From: Rubrivivax sp.
GTDB taxonomy: Bacteria > Pseudomonadota > Gammaproteobacteria > Burkholderiales > Burkholderiaceae_C
Direction: 5' to 3'
DNA: 64,000 bases
NCBI GenBank assembly: GCA_027487905.1
Contig: JAIYCR010000070.1
Coordinates: 1 to 64,000 of the forward strand
Positions 48,813 through 57,249 of the stretch are shown piece by piece. The first letter of the stretch is position 1. Every line of letters begins with the position of its first letter. A program made the translations under genes and the position numbers. The notes below the pieces were generated by a model. It made no database searches. It was not told where the DNA came from and saw only the letters and a program-made list of their open reading frames with translations.

Positions 48813-49589
48813 ATGTCATCCGTTGCGAAGAAGGCCTCCGTCCGGTTCGATTTTTCAGGGCAATCGGTGCTGGTCACCGGCGCGGGCCGGGGGGTGGGCG
48901 AGGTCATTGCCCGTCTCTTCCATGGCGCCGGTGCCCGCGTGGCGCTGGCCGACGTCAACGTCGAGGCCGTGCGCGCCGTCGCGCACGCCCTCGATCCGAG
49001 CGGCGACACCGCGCAGCCGCTGATGCTGGACGTGCGTCGCAAGGCCGATTTCGAAGCCGCCCGCGACCGCATCGCGCAGGACTGGGGGCGCGTGGACATC
49101 GTGATCAACAACGCTGGGTTCGCCAAGCGCACGCCGGTCCGGGAGATCACCCCCGAGGAGTTCGACGACATCGTGGCCATCAACATGCGCAGCGTCTTCC
49201 TGAGCTGCCAGGTGTTCTGCGAGCACATGAGCGCCCACGGCCACGGGCGCATCGTCAACGTCACGTCGCTGGCGGGCCAGAACGGCGGCACGGTGGCCTC
49301 GGCGCACTACGCAGCGGCCAAGGCGGGCGCGACGATGCTGTCCAAGTACTTCGCCCAGCAGATGGCCGGCACCGGCGTGACGGTCAACGCCATTTCCCCC
49401 GGCCCGATTTCCACCGCCAAGGCACGCCTGTCGCCTGAGCAGATCGACCGCATCGAGAAGCTGGTCCCAGTCGGCCGTTTCGGAGAGGCTTCTGAGATCG
49501 CCGCGGCCGCGGCGCTGCTCGCATCCGACCAGGGTGGCTTCTTCCTCGGCGCCACCTTCGACCTCAACGGCGGGCTGCTGATGCGCTGA
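48813..49589 (+). CDS. Short-chain dehydrogenase/reductase
   Basis: This 258-residue classical SDR has the cofactor motif VLVTGAGRGVGEVIARLFHG, the NNAG motif in DIVINNAGFAKRTPV, the active-site Ser in NVTSLAGQNGG and Tyr-Lys in HYAAAKAGATMLS. The Asp after the second strand (ALADVNVEAV) favours NAD. It closes the plus-strand LysR-controlled operon, 45 bases after the reductase. It may dehydrogenate a cis-diol or alcohol made by the oxygenases. The substrate is unknown. The ending GGFFLGATFDLNGGLLMR is typical of the family. Confidence 0.93.
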   Translation: MSSVAKKASVRFDFSGQSVLVTGAGRGVGEVIARLFHGAGARVALADVNVEAVRAVAHALDPSGDTAQPLMLDVRRKADFEAARDRIAQDWGRVDIVINNAGFAKRTPVREITPEEFDDIVAINMRSVFLSCQVFCEHMSAHGHGRIVNVTSLAGQNGGTVASAHYAAAKAGATMLSKYFAQQMAGTGVTVNAISPGPISTAKARLSPEQIDRIEKLVPVGRFGEASEIAAAAALLASDQGGFFLGATFDLNGGLLMR

Positions 49590-49637
49590 GGGGAGGGCGG
49601 TGGCGGCGTGCAGGGCCTGCCACCGGACCCAGTTCCC

Positions 49638-52600
49638 TCACATGCTCCTGCGGTACTGCCCACCCACCTCGAACAGCGCCTGGGTGATCTGCCCCAGGCT
49701 CAGCACCCGCACCGCGTCCATCAGCACCTCGAACACGTTGCGGTTGTCCATCACCGCCGCTTTCAGCCGGGCCAGCATGGCCGGTGCCTCGGCGGCATGG
49801 CGGGCGTGGAAGTCGGCGAGGCGCTCGAGCTGCGAGCGCTTCTCCTCCTCGGTGCTGCGGGCGAGCTCGATGGTCTCGGGCACCGCATCGCCCTTGGGGT
49901 TGCGGAAGGTGTTCACGCCGATGATCGGGAGCTCGCCGGTGTGCTTGAGCATCTCGTAGTGCATCGACTCTTCCTGGATCTTGCTGCGCTGGTAGCCGGT
50001 CTCCATCGCGCCGAGCACGCCGCCGCGCTCGGCGATCTTCTCGAACTCGGCGAGCACGGCTTCCTCCACCAGCTCGGTGAGTTCGTCGATGACGAAGGCG
50101 CCCTGGTTGGGGTTCTCGTTCTTCGCCAGTCCCCACTCGCGGTTGATCACCAGCTGGATGGCCATGGCGCGGCGCACGCTCTCCTCGGTGGGCGTGGTGA
50201 TGGCCTCGTCGTAGGCGTTGGTGTGCAGGGAGTTGCAGTTGTCGTAGACCGCGATCAGCGCCTGCAGCGTGGTGCGGATGTCGTTGAAGGCGATCTCCTG
50301 CGCGTGCAGGCTGCGCCCGCTGGTCTGCACGTGGTACTTGAGCTTCTGGCTGCGCTCGTTGGCCCCATACCGGTCGCGCATGGCCACGGCCCAGATGCGC
50401 CGGGCCACGCGGCCCAGCACCGTGTACTCCGGGTCCATGCCGTTGCTGAAGAAGAAGCTCAGGTTGGGCGCGAAGTCGTCGATGTGCATGCCGCGCGCGA
50501 GATAGGCCTCCACGAAGGTGAAGCCGTTGCTGAGCGTGAAGGCCAGCTGGCTGATCGGGTTGGCCCCGGCCTCGGCGATGTGATAGCCCGAGATGCTCAC
50601 CGAGTAGAAGTTGCGCACCTGGTGGTGCACGAAGTGCTCGGCGATGTCGCCCATCACCTTCAGGCTGAACTCGGTGGAGAAGATGCAGGTGTTCTGGCCC
50701 TGGTCCTCCTTGAGGATGTCGGCCTGCACCGTGCCGCGCACGTTGGCCAGCGTCCAGGCGCGGATCTTCTGCGCCTCGTCGTCGGTGGGCTCGCGGCCGT
50801 TGTCAGAGCGGAACTTGTCGAGCTGCTGGTCGATCGCGGTGTTCATGAACATCGCCAGGATGGACGGCGCCGGGCCGTTGATCGTCATGCTGACCGACGT
50901 GGTCGGGCTGCACAGGTCGAAGCCGCCGTACAGCACCTTCATGTCCTCGAGCGTGGCGATGCTCACGCCCGAGTTGCCCACCTTGCCGTAGATGTCCGGG
51001 CGCAGGTCGGGGTCGTGGCCGTAGAGGGTGACCGAGTCGAAGGCGGTGGACAGGCGCTTGGCCGGCATGCCTTCGCTCACCACCTTGAAGCGGCGGTTGG
51101 TGCGGAAGGCATCGCCTTCGCCGGCGAACATGCGGGTGGGATCCTCGCCCTCGCGCTTGAAGGCGAAGACGCCGGCGGTGTAGGGGAAGCTGCCCGGAAC
51201 GTTCTCGAGCATCAGCCACTTCAGCCGCTCGCCGTGGTCCTCGTAGCGCGGCAGGGCGACCTTGCGAATGGTGCTGCCCGCAAGCGTGGTGTGGGTCAGG
51301 CGGGTGCGGATCTCGCTGTCGCGGATCTTCACCACGTATTCCTCGCCGGCATAGGCGCGCTGCAGGTCGTCCCACATGGCCAGCAGCTTGCGGGCGGCGG
51401 GCTCCAGGCGTGCGTCGCGCAGCGCGGCCTGGCCCTCCAGGGCATCGCGGGCACGGTGCTTCTCGGGCACGGCCTCCTGCAGCATGCGGGCGCTCTCGCG
51501 CAGCTGCTGCAGCTCGCGGGCGAGCCGGACCTGCTCGCCCACCCGGCGCTTGTAGCCGCGCACGGTGTCGGCGATGTCGGCCAGGTAGCGCACCCGGGCG
51601 CCCGGCACGATGGGCGTCTGGTGGGTGCTGTGGCGGGTGGCCACCGCGGGCAGGCGGCTCGCGGCCAGCGGCAGGCCCAGCTCGCCGAGCTGTGGCTTCA
51701 TCGCCTGGTAGAGGGCGGTGACGCCGTCGTCGTTGAAGCGGCTGGCCATGGTGCCGAAGACCGGCATGGCCTCGGTCTTCTCGCTCCAGGCCTCGCGGTT
51801 GCGCTGCACCTGCTTGGCCACGTCGCGCAGCGCGTCGGCCGCGCCCTTGCGGTCGAACTTGTTGATGGCCACGAAGGCCGCGAAGTCCAGCATGTCGATC
51901 TTCTCGAGCTGGCTGGCGGCGCCGAACTCGGGCGTCATCACGTACACCGGCACATCCACCAGCGGCACGATGGCCGCATCGCCCTGGCCGATGCCGGAGG
52001 TCTCCACCACGATGAGGTCGAAGCCCGCGGCGCGGCAGGCGAGCAGCACGTCGGGCAGGGCCTGGCTCACTTCGCTGCCGAAGTCGCGGGTGGCCAGGCT
52101 GCGCATGAAGACACGGGCCCCTCGGTCGGCGGGTACGCCGACCGATCCCCCGGCGGGGGTCGGGCCGGCTTGGGGCGCAGCGGCGCTCGGCCCGCCCGCG
52201 GCGCCGGTCTGCCACGGTCCGATGGCGTTCATGCGGATGCGGTCGCCCAGCAGGGCGCCGCCGCTCTTGCGACGGCTCGGGTCGATGCTGATGACCGCGA
52301 TGCGAAGGGCGTCGCCCTGGTCCAGGCGGATGCGGCGGATGAGCTCGTCGGTGAGGCTGGACTTGCCCGCCCCGCCGGTGCCGGTGATGCCGATCACCGG
52401 AATGCGCGGCCCGGCAGCGGCCGCGGCGGCAAGCGACGCGCGCAGTTCGGCCGATGCATGGCCGTTCTCCAGCGCCGTGAGCGTGCGGGCGAGCGCGCGC
52501 CAGGCGGCGTCGGTGTGGCCCTGCACCGCGGCGGCGTCGGCGGGCACGCCGTGCTGCAGCGCGCGGTCGCAGCGCATCAGCATCTCGCCGATCATGCCGT

Positions 52601-53015
52601 TCAGGCCCATGCGCTGGCCGTCTTCGGGGCTGTAGATGCGCACGCCCTGCTCGGCCAGCGCGCGCACCTCGGCCGGCACGATCACGCCGCCGCCGCCGCC
52701 GAAGACCTGCACATCGGTGGCGCCGCGCTCGCGCAGCAGCTGCACCATGTAGCTGAAGTACTCGACATGGCCGCCCTGGTAGCTGCTGACCGCGATGCCC
52801 TGCACATCCTCCTGCAGCGCGGCGGTGACGACCTCGTCGACGCTGCGGTTGTGGCCGAGGTGGATCACCTCGGCGCCCATGCCCTGCAGGATGCGCCGCA
52901 TGATGTTGATGGCCGCGTCGTGGCCGTCGAAGAGGCTCGCCGCGGTGACGAAGCGCACCTTGTGCGTCGGGCGGTAGCGTGCAAGCGCCTGGTACTCGGC
53001 AGACAGATCGGTCAT
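49638..53015 (-). CDS. icmF: Fused isobutyryl-CoA mutase IcmF
   Basis: IcmF interconverts isobutyryl-CoA and n-butyryl-CoA using adenosylcobalamin. This 1125-residue fusion has the B12-binding domain (about 18-145, His32 in [12 protein letters not shown]), the MeaB-like GTPase chaperone (Walker [13 protein letters not shown] near 215, then INKFDRKG) and the mutase domain (about 560-1125, with [35 protein letters not shown] and [16 protein letters not shown]). The Phe of FPYTAG and the Gln of QNTC resemble isobutyryl-CoA rather than pivalyl-CoA mutases. An insert of about 30 residues, rich in Gly, Ala and Pro, splits the GTPase domain at about 268-302. The start is ATG 53015. Confidence 0.95.
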   Translation of the reverse strand: MTDLSAEYQALARYRPTHKVRFVTAASLFDGHDAAINIMRRILQGMGAEVIHLGHNRSVDEVVTAALQEDVQGIAVSSYQGGHVEYFSYMVQLLRERGATDVQVFGGGGGVIVPAEVRALAEQGVRIYSPEDGQRMGLNGMIGEMLMRCDRALQHGVPADAAAVQGHTDAAWRALARTLTALENGHASAELRASLAAAAAAGPRIPVIGITGTGGAGKSSLTDELIRRIRLDQGDALRIAVISIDPSRRKSGGALLGDRIRMNAIGPWQTGAAGGPSAAAPQAGPTPAGGSVGVPADRGARVFMRSLATRDFGSEVSQALPDVLLACRAAGFDLIVVETSGIGQGDAAIVPLVDVPVYVMTPEFGAASQLEKIDMLDFAAFVAINKFDRKGAADALRDVAKQVQRNREAWSEKTEAMPVFGTMASRFNDDGVTALYQAMKPQLGELGLPLAASRLPAVATRHSTHQTPIVPGARVRYLADIADTVRGYKRRVGEQVRLARELQQLRESARMLQEAVPEKHRARDALEGQAALRDARLEPAARKLLAMWDDLQRAYAGEEYVVKIRDSEIRTRLTHTTLAGSTIRKVALPRYEDHGERLKWLMLENVPGSFPYTAGVFAFKREGEDPTRMFAGEGDAFRTNRRFKVVSEGMPAKRLSTAFDSVTLYGHDPDLRPDIYGKVGNSGVSIATLEDMKVLYGGFDLCSPTTSVSMTINGPAPSILAMFMNTAIDQQLDKFRSDNGREPTDDEAQKIRAWTLANVRGTVQADILKEDQGQNTCIFSTEFSLKVMGDIAEHFVHHQVRNFYSVSISGYHIAEAGANPISQLAFTLSNGFTFVEAYLARGMHIDDFAPNLSFFFSNGMDPEYTVLGRVARRIWAVAMRDRYGANERSQKLKYHVQTSGRSLHAQEIAFNDIRTTLQALIAVYDNCNSLHTNAYDEAITTPTEESVRRAMAIQLVINREWGLAKNENPNQGAFVIDELTELVEEAVLAEFEKIAERGGVLGAMETGYQRSKIQEESMHYEMLKHTGELPIIGVNTFRNPKGDAVPETIELARSTEEEKRSQLERLADFHARHAAEAPAMLARLKAAVMDNRNVFEVLMDAVRVLSLGQITQALFEVGGQYRRSM

Positions 53016-53090
53016 CGGGCGGTTCTCGGGCTGGGTGGGGGCGATGGGGTCCGGCGAGGGCTGTCCCGGCAGGGGCGGCCACCGCATTCC

Positions 53091-53119
53091 ATCTTAATTG
53101 ACGTATACGTCAATCGGAA
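53091..53119 (-). promoter_or_regulatory. icmF promoter region with 18-bp palindrome
   Basis: ATTGACGTATACGTCAAT (53097-53114) is a perfect palindrome. On the minus strand it fills the spacer between a weak -35 TTCCGA (53114-53119) and a good -10 TAAGAT (53091-53096). The sequence recalls the TTGACGT-type sites I associate with LiuR regulators of branched-chain acid genes, which would fit icmF. Its own regulator gene is not in the window. It could also act on nasT, 93 bases away. Confidence 0.6.
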
Positions 53120-53178
53120 CGGGGGAGTCCCCGGGTCGGACTTCGATCGGGTTCCGGTCGGGACGGCCTCGAGAGGCC

Positions 53179-53194
53179 CGGCACGTGTCTTGCG
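53179..53194 (+). promoter_or_regulatory. Sigma-54 promoter of nasT
   Basis: CGGCACG-TGTC-TTGCG matches the -24/-12 consensus with exact GG-N10-GC spacing (GG 53180-53181, GC 53192-53193). Transcription would start near 53204, only a few bases before the annotated ATG, so translation may begin further in. Confidence 0.6.
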
Positions 53195-53206
53195 GAGCAT
53201 CCCGCG

Positions 53207-53890
53207 ATGCCCACCCGCACCCGTCCCGTCGTGCGCAGGCCTGCGCCCCTGGTGGCGGCGGCCGCTGCGCCCGTTGCCGGCGCAGGCGCCGCCCCGCACG
53301 CACCGCTGCGGGTGCTGCTGATCGACGACGGTGCGCACCGCACGGCGTTGATCCGCGACGAACTTGCGCGCCAGGGCTGTGATGTGGTGGGCGTGATCGA
53401 GCAGGCCACGCTGATCCACGACTGCGTGATGCGCCTGGCGCCGGATGTGGTGATCGTCGACAGCGAATCGCCCACCCGCGACACCCTGGAGCACCTGGCC
53501 TTGATGGGCAGCCGCAGCCCCCGCCCGGTGGTGGTGTTCTCCGAGTCGGATGCCGAGGACCCGATGCGGGCGGCGCTGAAGGCCGGCGTCAGTGCGTATG
53601 TGGTGGCGGGCCTGCGCGCCGAGCGCCTCGCGCCGGTGCTGCGCGTGGCCATCGCGCGCTATGAGCAGGAGGCCGAGCGGCGTGCGCAGCTCGACGGGCT
53701 GAGCGCTCAGCTCGCGCAGCGCAAGACCATCGAACGCGCCAAGGGCCTGCTGATGAAGAGCGCCGGCCTCGATGAGGACGCGGCCTTCCAGCGCCTGCGC
53801 CGGCAGGCGATGGACCGCAGCCTCGCGCTGCACGAGGTGGCTGCCAAGGTCATCGAGGCGCACGAGCTGCGCGACGCCGGCCTGATCTGA
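53207..53890 (+). CDS. nasT: NasT-type ANTAR response regulator
   Basis: This 227-residue protein has a receiver-like domain (about 33-150, LRVLLIDDGAHRTALIRDEL, PDVVIVDSESPT) and an RNA-binding ANTAR domain (about 160-220, LAQRKTIERAKGLLMKSAGL with DEDAAFQRLRRQAMDRSLAL). NasT binds paired hairpins in nitrate-operon leaders and prevents termination when nitrate is present. The usual Lys of the receiver is not where expected (AYVVAGL), as in other NasT proteins. The first 32 residues are Ala/Pro-rich; since the sigma-54 start lies at the ATG, a GTG near 53231 or 53250 may be used. NasS, its usual nitrate-sensing partner, is not in the window. Confidence 0.93.
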   Translation: MPTRTRPVVRRPAPLVAAAAAPVAGAGAAPHAPLRVLLIDDGAHRTALIRDELARQGCDVVGVIEQATLIHDCVMRLAPDVVIVDSESPTRDTLEHLALMGSRSPRPVVVFSESDAEDPMRAALKAGVSAYVVAGLRAERLAPVLRVAIARYEQEAERRAQLDGLSAQLAQRKTIERAKGLLMKSAGLDEDAAFQRLRRQAMDRSLALHEVAAKVIEAHELRDAGLI

Positions 53891-53904
53891 CGCCCGCATC
53901 GCCC

Positions 53905-53919
53905 GCACCGTCCCGGTGC
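53905..53919. promoter_or_regulatory. NtrC-box-like palindrome
   Basis: GCACC-GTCCC-GGTGC is a perfect copy of the core NtrC site (GCACC-N5-GGTGC), inside a longer 10-bp-arm inverted repeat (53901-53923). It lies 15 bases after the nasT stop and just upstream of the -24/-12 element. It could also fold as a hairpin ending the nasT message, though no T-tract follows. Confidence 0.6.
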
Positions 53920-53927
53920 GGGCACGC

Positions 53928-53943
53928 TGGCACGGCTCGTGCA
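53928..53943 (+). promoter_or_regulatory. Sigma-54 promoter of the nrtA operon
   Basis: TGGCACG-GCTC-GTGCA matches the -24/-12 consensus TGGCACG-N4-TTGCA except for one base, with GG-N10-GC spacing. The predicted start near 53954 is a few bases before the first leader hairpin at 53960. Confidence 0.7.
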
Positions 53944-53959
53944 TGTGCATGCCCATGGG

Positions 53960-54009
53960 ACCGGCAACGGCGTCGGTTCCGCACCCGGATGAATCGGGTG
54001 CAACCGAGC
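53960..54009 (+). promoter_or_regulatory. ANTAR-type antitermination leader
   Basis: The leader can form P1: ACCGGC (53960-53965), hexaloop AACGGC, GTCGGT (53972-53977). The loop has A at position 1 and G at position 4, the pattern known for NasR/NasT targets. A second hairpin follows: GCACCCG (53981-53987), loop GATGAAT, CGGGTGC (53995-54001). An alternative pairing, TCGGTT (53973-53978) with AACCGA (54002-54007), extends the second stem and breaks P1. A terminator lies directly after. P2 has a seven-base loop, not a strict hexaloop. Confidence 0.65.
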
Positions 54010-54063
54010 AAAGGCGTTCGGCAACTTCGTGCACCGCACGGAGCTTGTCGAGCGCCTTTTTTG
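54010..54063 (+). terminator. Leader terminator before nrtA
   Basis: A long stem pairs AAAGGCGTTCGGCAA (from 54010) with TTGTCGAGCGCCTTT (to 54059) with three wobbles. The inner part TTCGTGC / GCACGGA is also paired. TTTTTTG follows. It ends 30 bases before the nrtA ATG, so it must be read through for expression. Confidence 0.8.
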
Positions 54064-54092
54064 TTTTCCGGCCCGTCTTCGAGGAGCCCCCC

Positions 54093-55358
54093 ATGACCCC
54101 CCGCGAGGAACTGATGAACGAACCGCGCCGCCGCTTCATCCAGCAAGGCTCCGCCGCCGCTGCCGGCGTGGCCGCCGCCGCCGCGGGCCTGTCCACCGGC
54201 GCCTGGGCCCAGGGCTCGGACGCACCGGAGAAGAAGGAGGTTCGCATCGGCTTCATTCCGCTGACCGACTGCGCCTCGGTGGTCATGGCCTCGGTGCTCA
54301 AGTTCGACGAGAAGTACGGCATCAAGATCATTCCCACCAAGGAGGCGTCGTGGGCCGGCGTGCGCGACAAGCTCGTCAACGGCGAGCTCGACATGGCGCA
54401 CGTGCTCTACGGCCTGGTCTACGGCGTGCACGCCGGCATCGGCGGGCCGAAGAAGGACATGGCCGTGCTGATGACGCTCAACCGCAACGGGCAGGCGCTG
54501 ACGCTGTCGAAGAAGCTGGCCGACAAGGGTGCGGTCGATGGGGCGAGCCTGGCCCGGGCGATGGCCGCCGACCCGCGCGACTACACCTTCGCGCAGACCT
54601 TCCCCACCGGCACCCACGCGATGTGGCTCTACTACTGGCTGGCCACCTATGGCGTGAACCCGATGAAGGATGCCAAGGTGATCACCGTGCCGCCGCCGCA
54701 GATGGTGGCCAACATGCGCGTGGGCAACATGGATGGCTTCTGCGTGGGCGAACCCTGGAACCACCGCGCCATCGCCGACGGCATCGGCATCACCGCGGCC
54801 ACCACGCAGGACGTCTGGCGGGACCACCCCGAGAAGGTGCTGGGCACCACGGGCGACTTCGTCAAGCGCAACCCGAACACCGCACGTGCGGTGATCATGG
54901 CCGTGCTCGAGGCGAGCCGCTGGATCGACGCGGGCCTGAAGAACAAGAACCAGATGGCCGAGACGATCGCCGACAAGGCCTATGTCAACACCAGCGTGGA
55001 CGTCATCAACCAGCGCATCCTGGGCCGCTACCAGAACGGCCTGGGAAAGACCTGGGACGACCCGCATCACATGAAGTTCTTCGACGACGGCGCGGTGAAC
55101 TTCCCCTACCTGTCCGACGGCATGTGGTTCCTCACCCAGCACAAGCGCTGGGGGCTGCTCAAGGAACACCCCAACTACCTGCAGATGGCCCAGCAGGTGA
55201 ACCAGGTGGAGCTGTACCGGCAGGCCGCAGCGCAGGTGAAGGTGAGCGTGCCCAAGGAGCCGATGCGCAGCAGCAAGCTGATCGACGGCACGGTGTGGGA
55301 CGGCAAGGACCCGGCGCGCTACGCCGACGGATTCAAGGTCCGGCAGACCGGCGCCTGA
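54093..55358 (+). CDS. nrtA: Nitrate-binding protein NrtA
   Basis: This 421-residue periplasmic nitrate-binding protein has a Tat signal (NEPRRRFIQQGSAAAAGVAA, cut near AWAQ), then VRIGFIPLTDCASVVMASVL, WAGVRDKLVNGELDMAHVLY, FAQTFPTGTHAMWLYYWLAT and NMDGFCVGEPWNHRAIADG, all CmpA/NrtA family blocks. The signal peptide tells it apart from the cytosolic sensor NasS, which shares the fold. Start at ATG 54093 follows GGAG. Nitrate is passed to the permease encoded 79 bases downstream. Confidence 0.95.
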   Translation: MTPREELMNEPRRRFIQQGSAAAAGVAAAAAGLSTGAWAQGSDAPEKKEVRIGFIPLTDCASVVMASVLKFDEKYGIKIIPTKEASWAGVRDKLVNGELDMAHVLYGLVYGVHAGIGGPKKDMAVLMTLNRNGQALTLSKKLADKGAVDGASLARAMAADPRDYTFAQTFPTGTHAMWLYYWLATYGVNPMKDAKVITVPPPQMVANMRVGNMDGFCVGEPWNHRAIADGIGITAATTQDVWRDHPEKVLGTTGDFVKRNPNTARAVIMAVLEASRWIDAGLKNKNQMAETIADKAYVNTSVDVINQRILGRYQNGLGKTWDDPHHMKFFDDGAVNFPYLSDGMWFLTQHKRWGLLKEHPNYLQMAQQVNQVELYRQAAAQVKVSVPKEPMRSSKLIDGTVWDGKDPARYADGFKVRQTGA

Positions 55359-55437
55359 GCCTCTGCGCCGGCTTGCGCCTCCCCTTCTTTCGCGCTTTTT
55401 CCCGCTTCCACCCGCCGCCTTGCCGCCGAGGTCCGCC

Positions 55438-56340
55438 ATGGTCAGTGCCGTCTTCCATTCTTCCCTCGCCACCGTGGCACCGGCCGGGGAGCAGCGTGCC
55501 GCGGCGCCGGCCGCAAGCCCGGCTTCTGGCCTGGCTGCTGCCCGGCGGCTGCCGCTGATGCAGCGCTCCGAGTTCCGCGCCTGGCTGGTCCGGCTGCTCG
55601 CGCCGGTCTTCGGCATCGGCCTGCTGGTGGGGCTCTGGGGCCTGGCGACCCTGGGCGGCAGCGGCTCCTTTCCCACGCCGGCGGCCACCTTCGAGGCGGC
55701 CGTCAAGCTCTTCTCCGACCCCTTCTACAGCAATGGCCCGAACGACCAGGGCATCGGCTGGAACGTGCTGCAGTCGCTCGAGCGGGTGGGGCTGGGCTTC
55801 GGACTGGCCGCGGTGGTGGGCATTCCGCTGGGCTTCCTGATCGGGCGCTTCGCGACGCTGAACCACATGGTCTCCCCGCTGGTGAGCCTGCTCAAGCCGG
55901 TGTCGCCACTGGCCTGGCTGCCCATCGGGCTGCTGGTATTCAAGTCGGCCAACCCGGCAGCCATCTGGACCATCTTCATCTGCTCGATCTGGCCGATGGT
56001 GCTGAACACCGCGGCCGGCGTGCAGCGCGTGCCCGAGGACTACCTGAACGTGGCCCGCGTGCTCAAGCTGAGCGAATGGAAGATCGCCACGCGCATCCTG
56101 CTGCCCGCGGTGATGCCCTACATCCTCACCGGCATCCGCCTGTCGGTGGGCACCGCCTGGCTCGTCATCGTGGCCGCCGAGATGCTCACCGGCGGCGTGG
56201 GCATCGGCTTCTGGGTCTGGGACGAGTGGAACAACCTGAACGTGGCCCACATCCTGATCGCCATCTTCGTCATCGGGCTGGTCGGCCTGCTGCTGGAGTG
56301 GGCGCTGCTCGCGGTGGCCCGCCGCTTCGACTACAGCTGA
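55438..56340 (+). CDS. nrtB: Nitrate ABC transporter permease NrtB
   Basis: This 300-residue permease has about six helices. Hallmarks are LRVGLGFGLAAVVGIPLGFL-like sequence (here VGLGFGLAAVVGIPLGFLIG), VSPLVSLLKPVSPLAWLPIG, EDYLNVARVLKLSEWKIATR (the EAA loop facing NrtD) and the end HILIAIFVIGLVGLLLEWAL. I take ATG 55438 rather than the upstream TTG at 55420. The N-terminal 40 residues are Ala-rich and extramembrane. It is followed by the ATPase gene after 31 bases. Confidence 0.95.
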   Translation: MVSAVFHSSLATVAPAGEQRAAAPAASPASGLAAARRLPLMQRSEFRAWLVRLLAPVFGIGLLVGLWGLATLGGSGSFPTPAATFEAAVKLFSDPFYSNGPNDQGIGWNVLQSLERVGLGFGLAAVVGIPLGFLIGRFATLNHMVSPLVSLLKPVSPLAWLPIGLLVFKSANPAAIWTIFICSIWPMVLNTAAGVQRVPEDYLNVARVLKLSEWKIATRILLPAVMPYILTGIRLSVGTAWLVIVAAEMLTGGVGIGFWVWDEWNNLNVAHILIAIFVIGLVGLLLEWALLAVARRFDYS

Positions 56341-56371
56341 TCGCTGTCGTGCCCGTCCACCGGAGCCTCCC

Positions 56372-57214
56372 ATGATCGAAGCCACGCTCAGCCGTCCCGT
56401 CGCACCGCCCGCCGCGAGCAGCCGCACGCTGCACATCGAGCAGGTGGGCATGACCTTCCCCACCAAGCGCGGGCCCTTCGTGGCCCTGCGCGACATCGAC
56501 CTGTCGGTGCAGCGCGGCGAGTTCGTCACCCTCATCGGACATTCGGGATGCGGCAAGTCCACGCTGCTCAATCTGGTGGCTGGCCTGACCACGCCGACCG
56601 CGGGCGTGCTGCTGCTCGAGGAGCGCGAGCTGAAGGGCCCGGGGCCCGACCGCGGCGTGGTGTTCCAGAACCATTCGCTGCTGCCCTGGCTCACCTGCTT
56701 CGACAACGTGCACCTGGCGGTGGAGCGGGTGTTCGGCCAGGCCGAGAACCGCCCGCAGCTCAAGGCCCGCACCGAGGCCGCGCTCGAACTGGTGGGCATG
56801 GCCCACGCCAGCGCCAAGCGCCCGCATGAGATCTCCGGCGGCATGAAGCAGCGGGTGGGCATCGCGCGGGCGCTGGCCATGCAGCCCAAGATGCTGCTGA
56901 TGGACGAGCCCTTCGGCGCGCTGGATGCTCTCACCCGCGCCAGGCTGCAGGACGAGCTGATGCGCATCGTGGCCAGCACCGGTGCCACCGTGATGATGGT
57001 CACCCACGACGTCGACGAGGCGGTGCTGCTGTCCGACCGCATCGTGATGCTCACCAACGGGCCGGCGGCCACCATCGGCGAGATCCTGCGGGTGGACCTG
57101 CCGCGCCCGCGGGACCGCGTGGCCCTGGCCGAGGACCCGCGCTACGTCCACTGCCGCCGGCAGGTGCTGGACTTCCTCTACACCCGCCACGCCCATGTGG
57201 AGGCCCGGGCCTGA
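56372..57214 (+). CDS. nrtD: Nitrate ABC transporter ATPase NrtD
   Basis: This 280-residue ATPase drives nitrate import. It has Walker A LIGHSGCGKSTLLNLVAG, Q-loop VFQNHSLLPWLTCFDNVHL, the signature EISGGMKQRVGIARALAM, Walker B LLMDEPFGALDALTR and the switch His in MVTHDVDEAVLLSDRIVML. It lacks the NrtC-type fused binding domain, so a single ATPase probably forms a homodimer on NrtB. The nirB ATG lies 35 bases downstream. Confidence 0.95.
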   Translation: MIEATLSRPVAPPAASSRTLHIEQVGMTFPTKRGPFVALRDIDLSVQRGEFVTLIGHSGCGKSTLLNLVAGLTTPTAGVLLLEERELKGPGPDRGVVFQNHSLLPWLTCFDNVHLAVERVFGQAENRPQLKARTEAALELVGMAHASAKRPHEISGGMKQRVGIARALAMQPKMLLMDEPFGALDALTRARLQDELMRIVASTGATVMMVTHDVDEAVLLSDRIVMLTNGPAATIGEILRVDLPRPRDRVALAEDPRYVHCRRQVLDFLYTRHAHVEARA

Positions 57215-57249
57215 GCCCCGGCACCGTCGAGCCTTCGGAGTCAGTGCAC

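Noticed and set aside
49608-53321. A 1237-codon open frame antisense to icmF
   Set aside because: It mirrors the codon bias of icmF, has His/Val/Gly-rich nonsense composition, and shows no domain. It is a shadow frame of high-GC coding DNA.
53901-53923. Hairpin as the nasT terminator
   Set aside because: The stem is strong but no T-tract follows, and its core matches an NtrC site beside a sigma-54 promoter, so I treat it as an operator.
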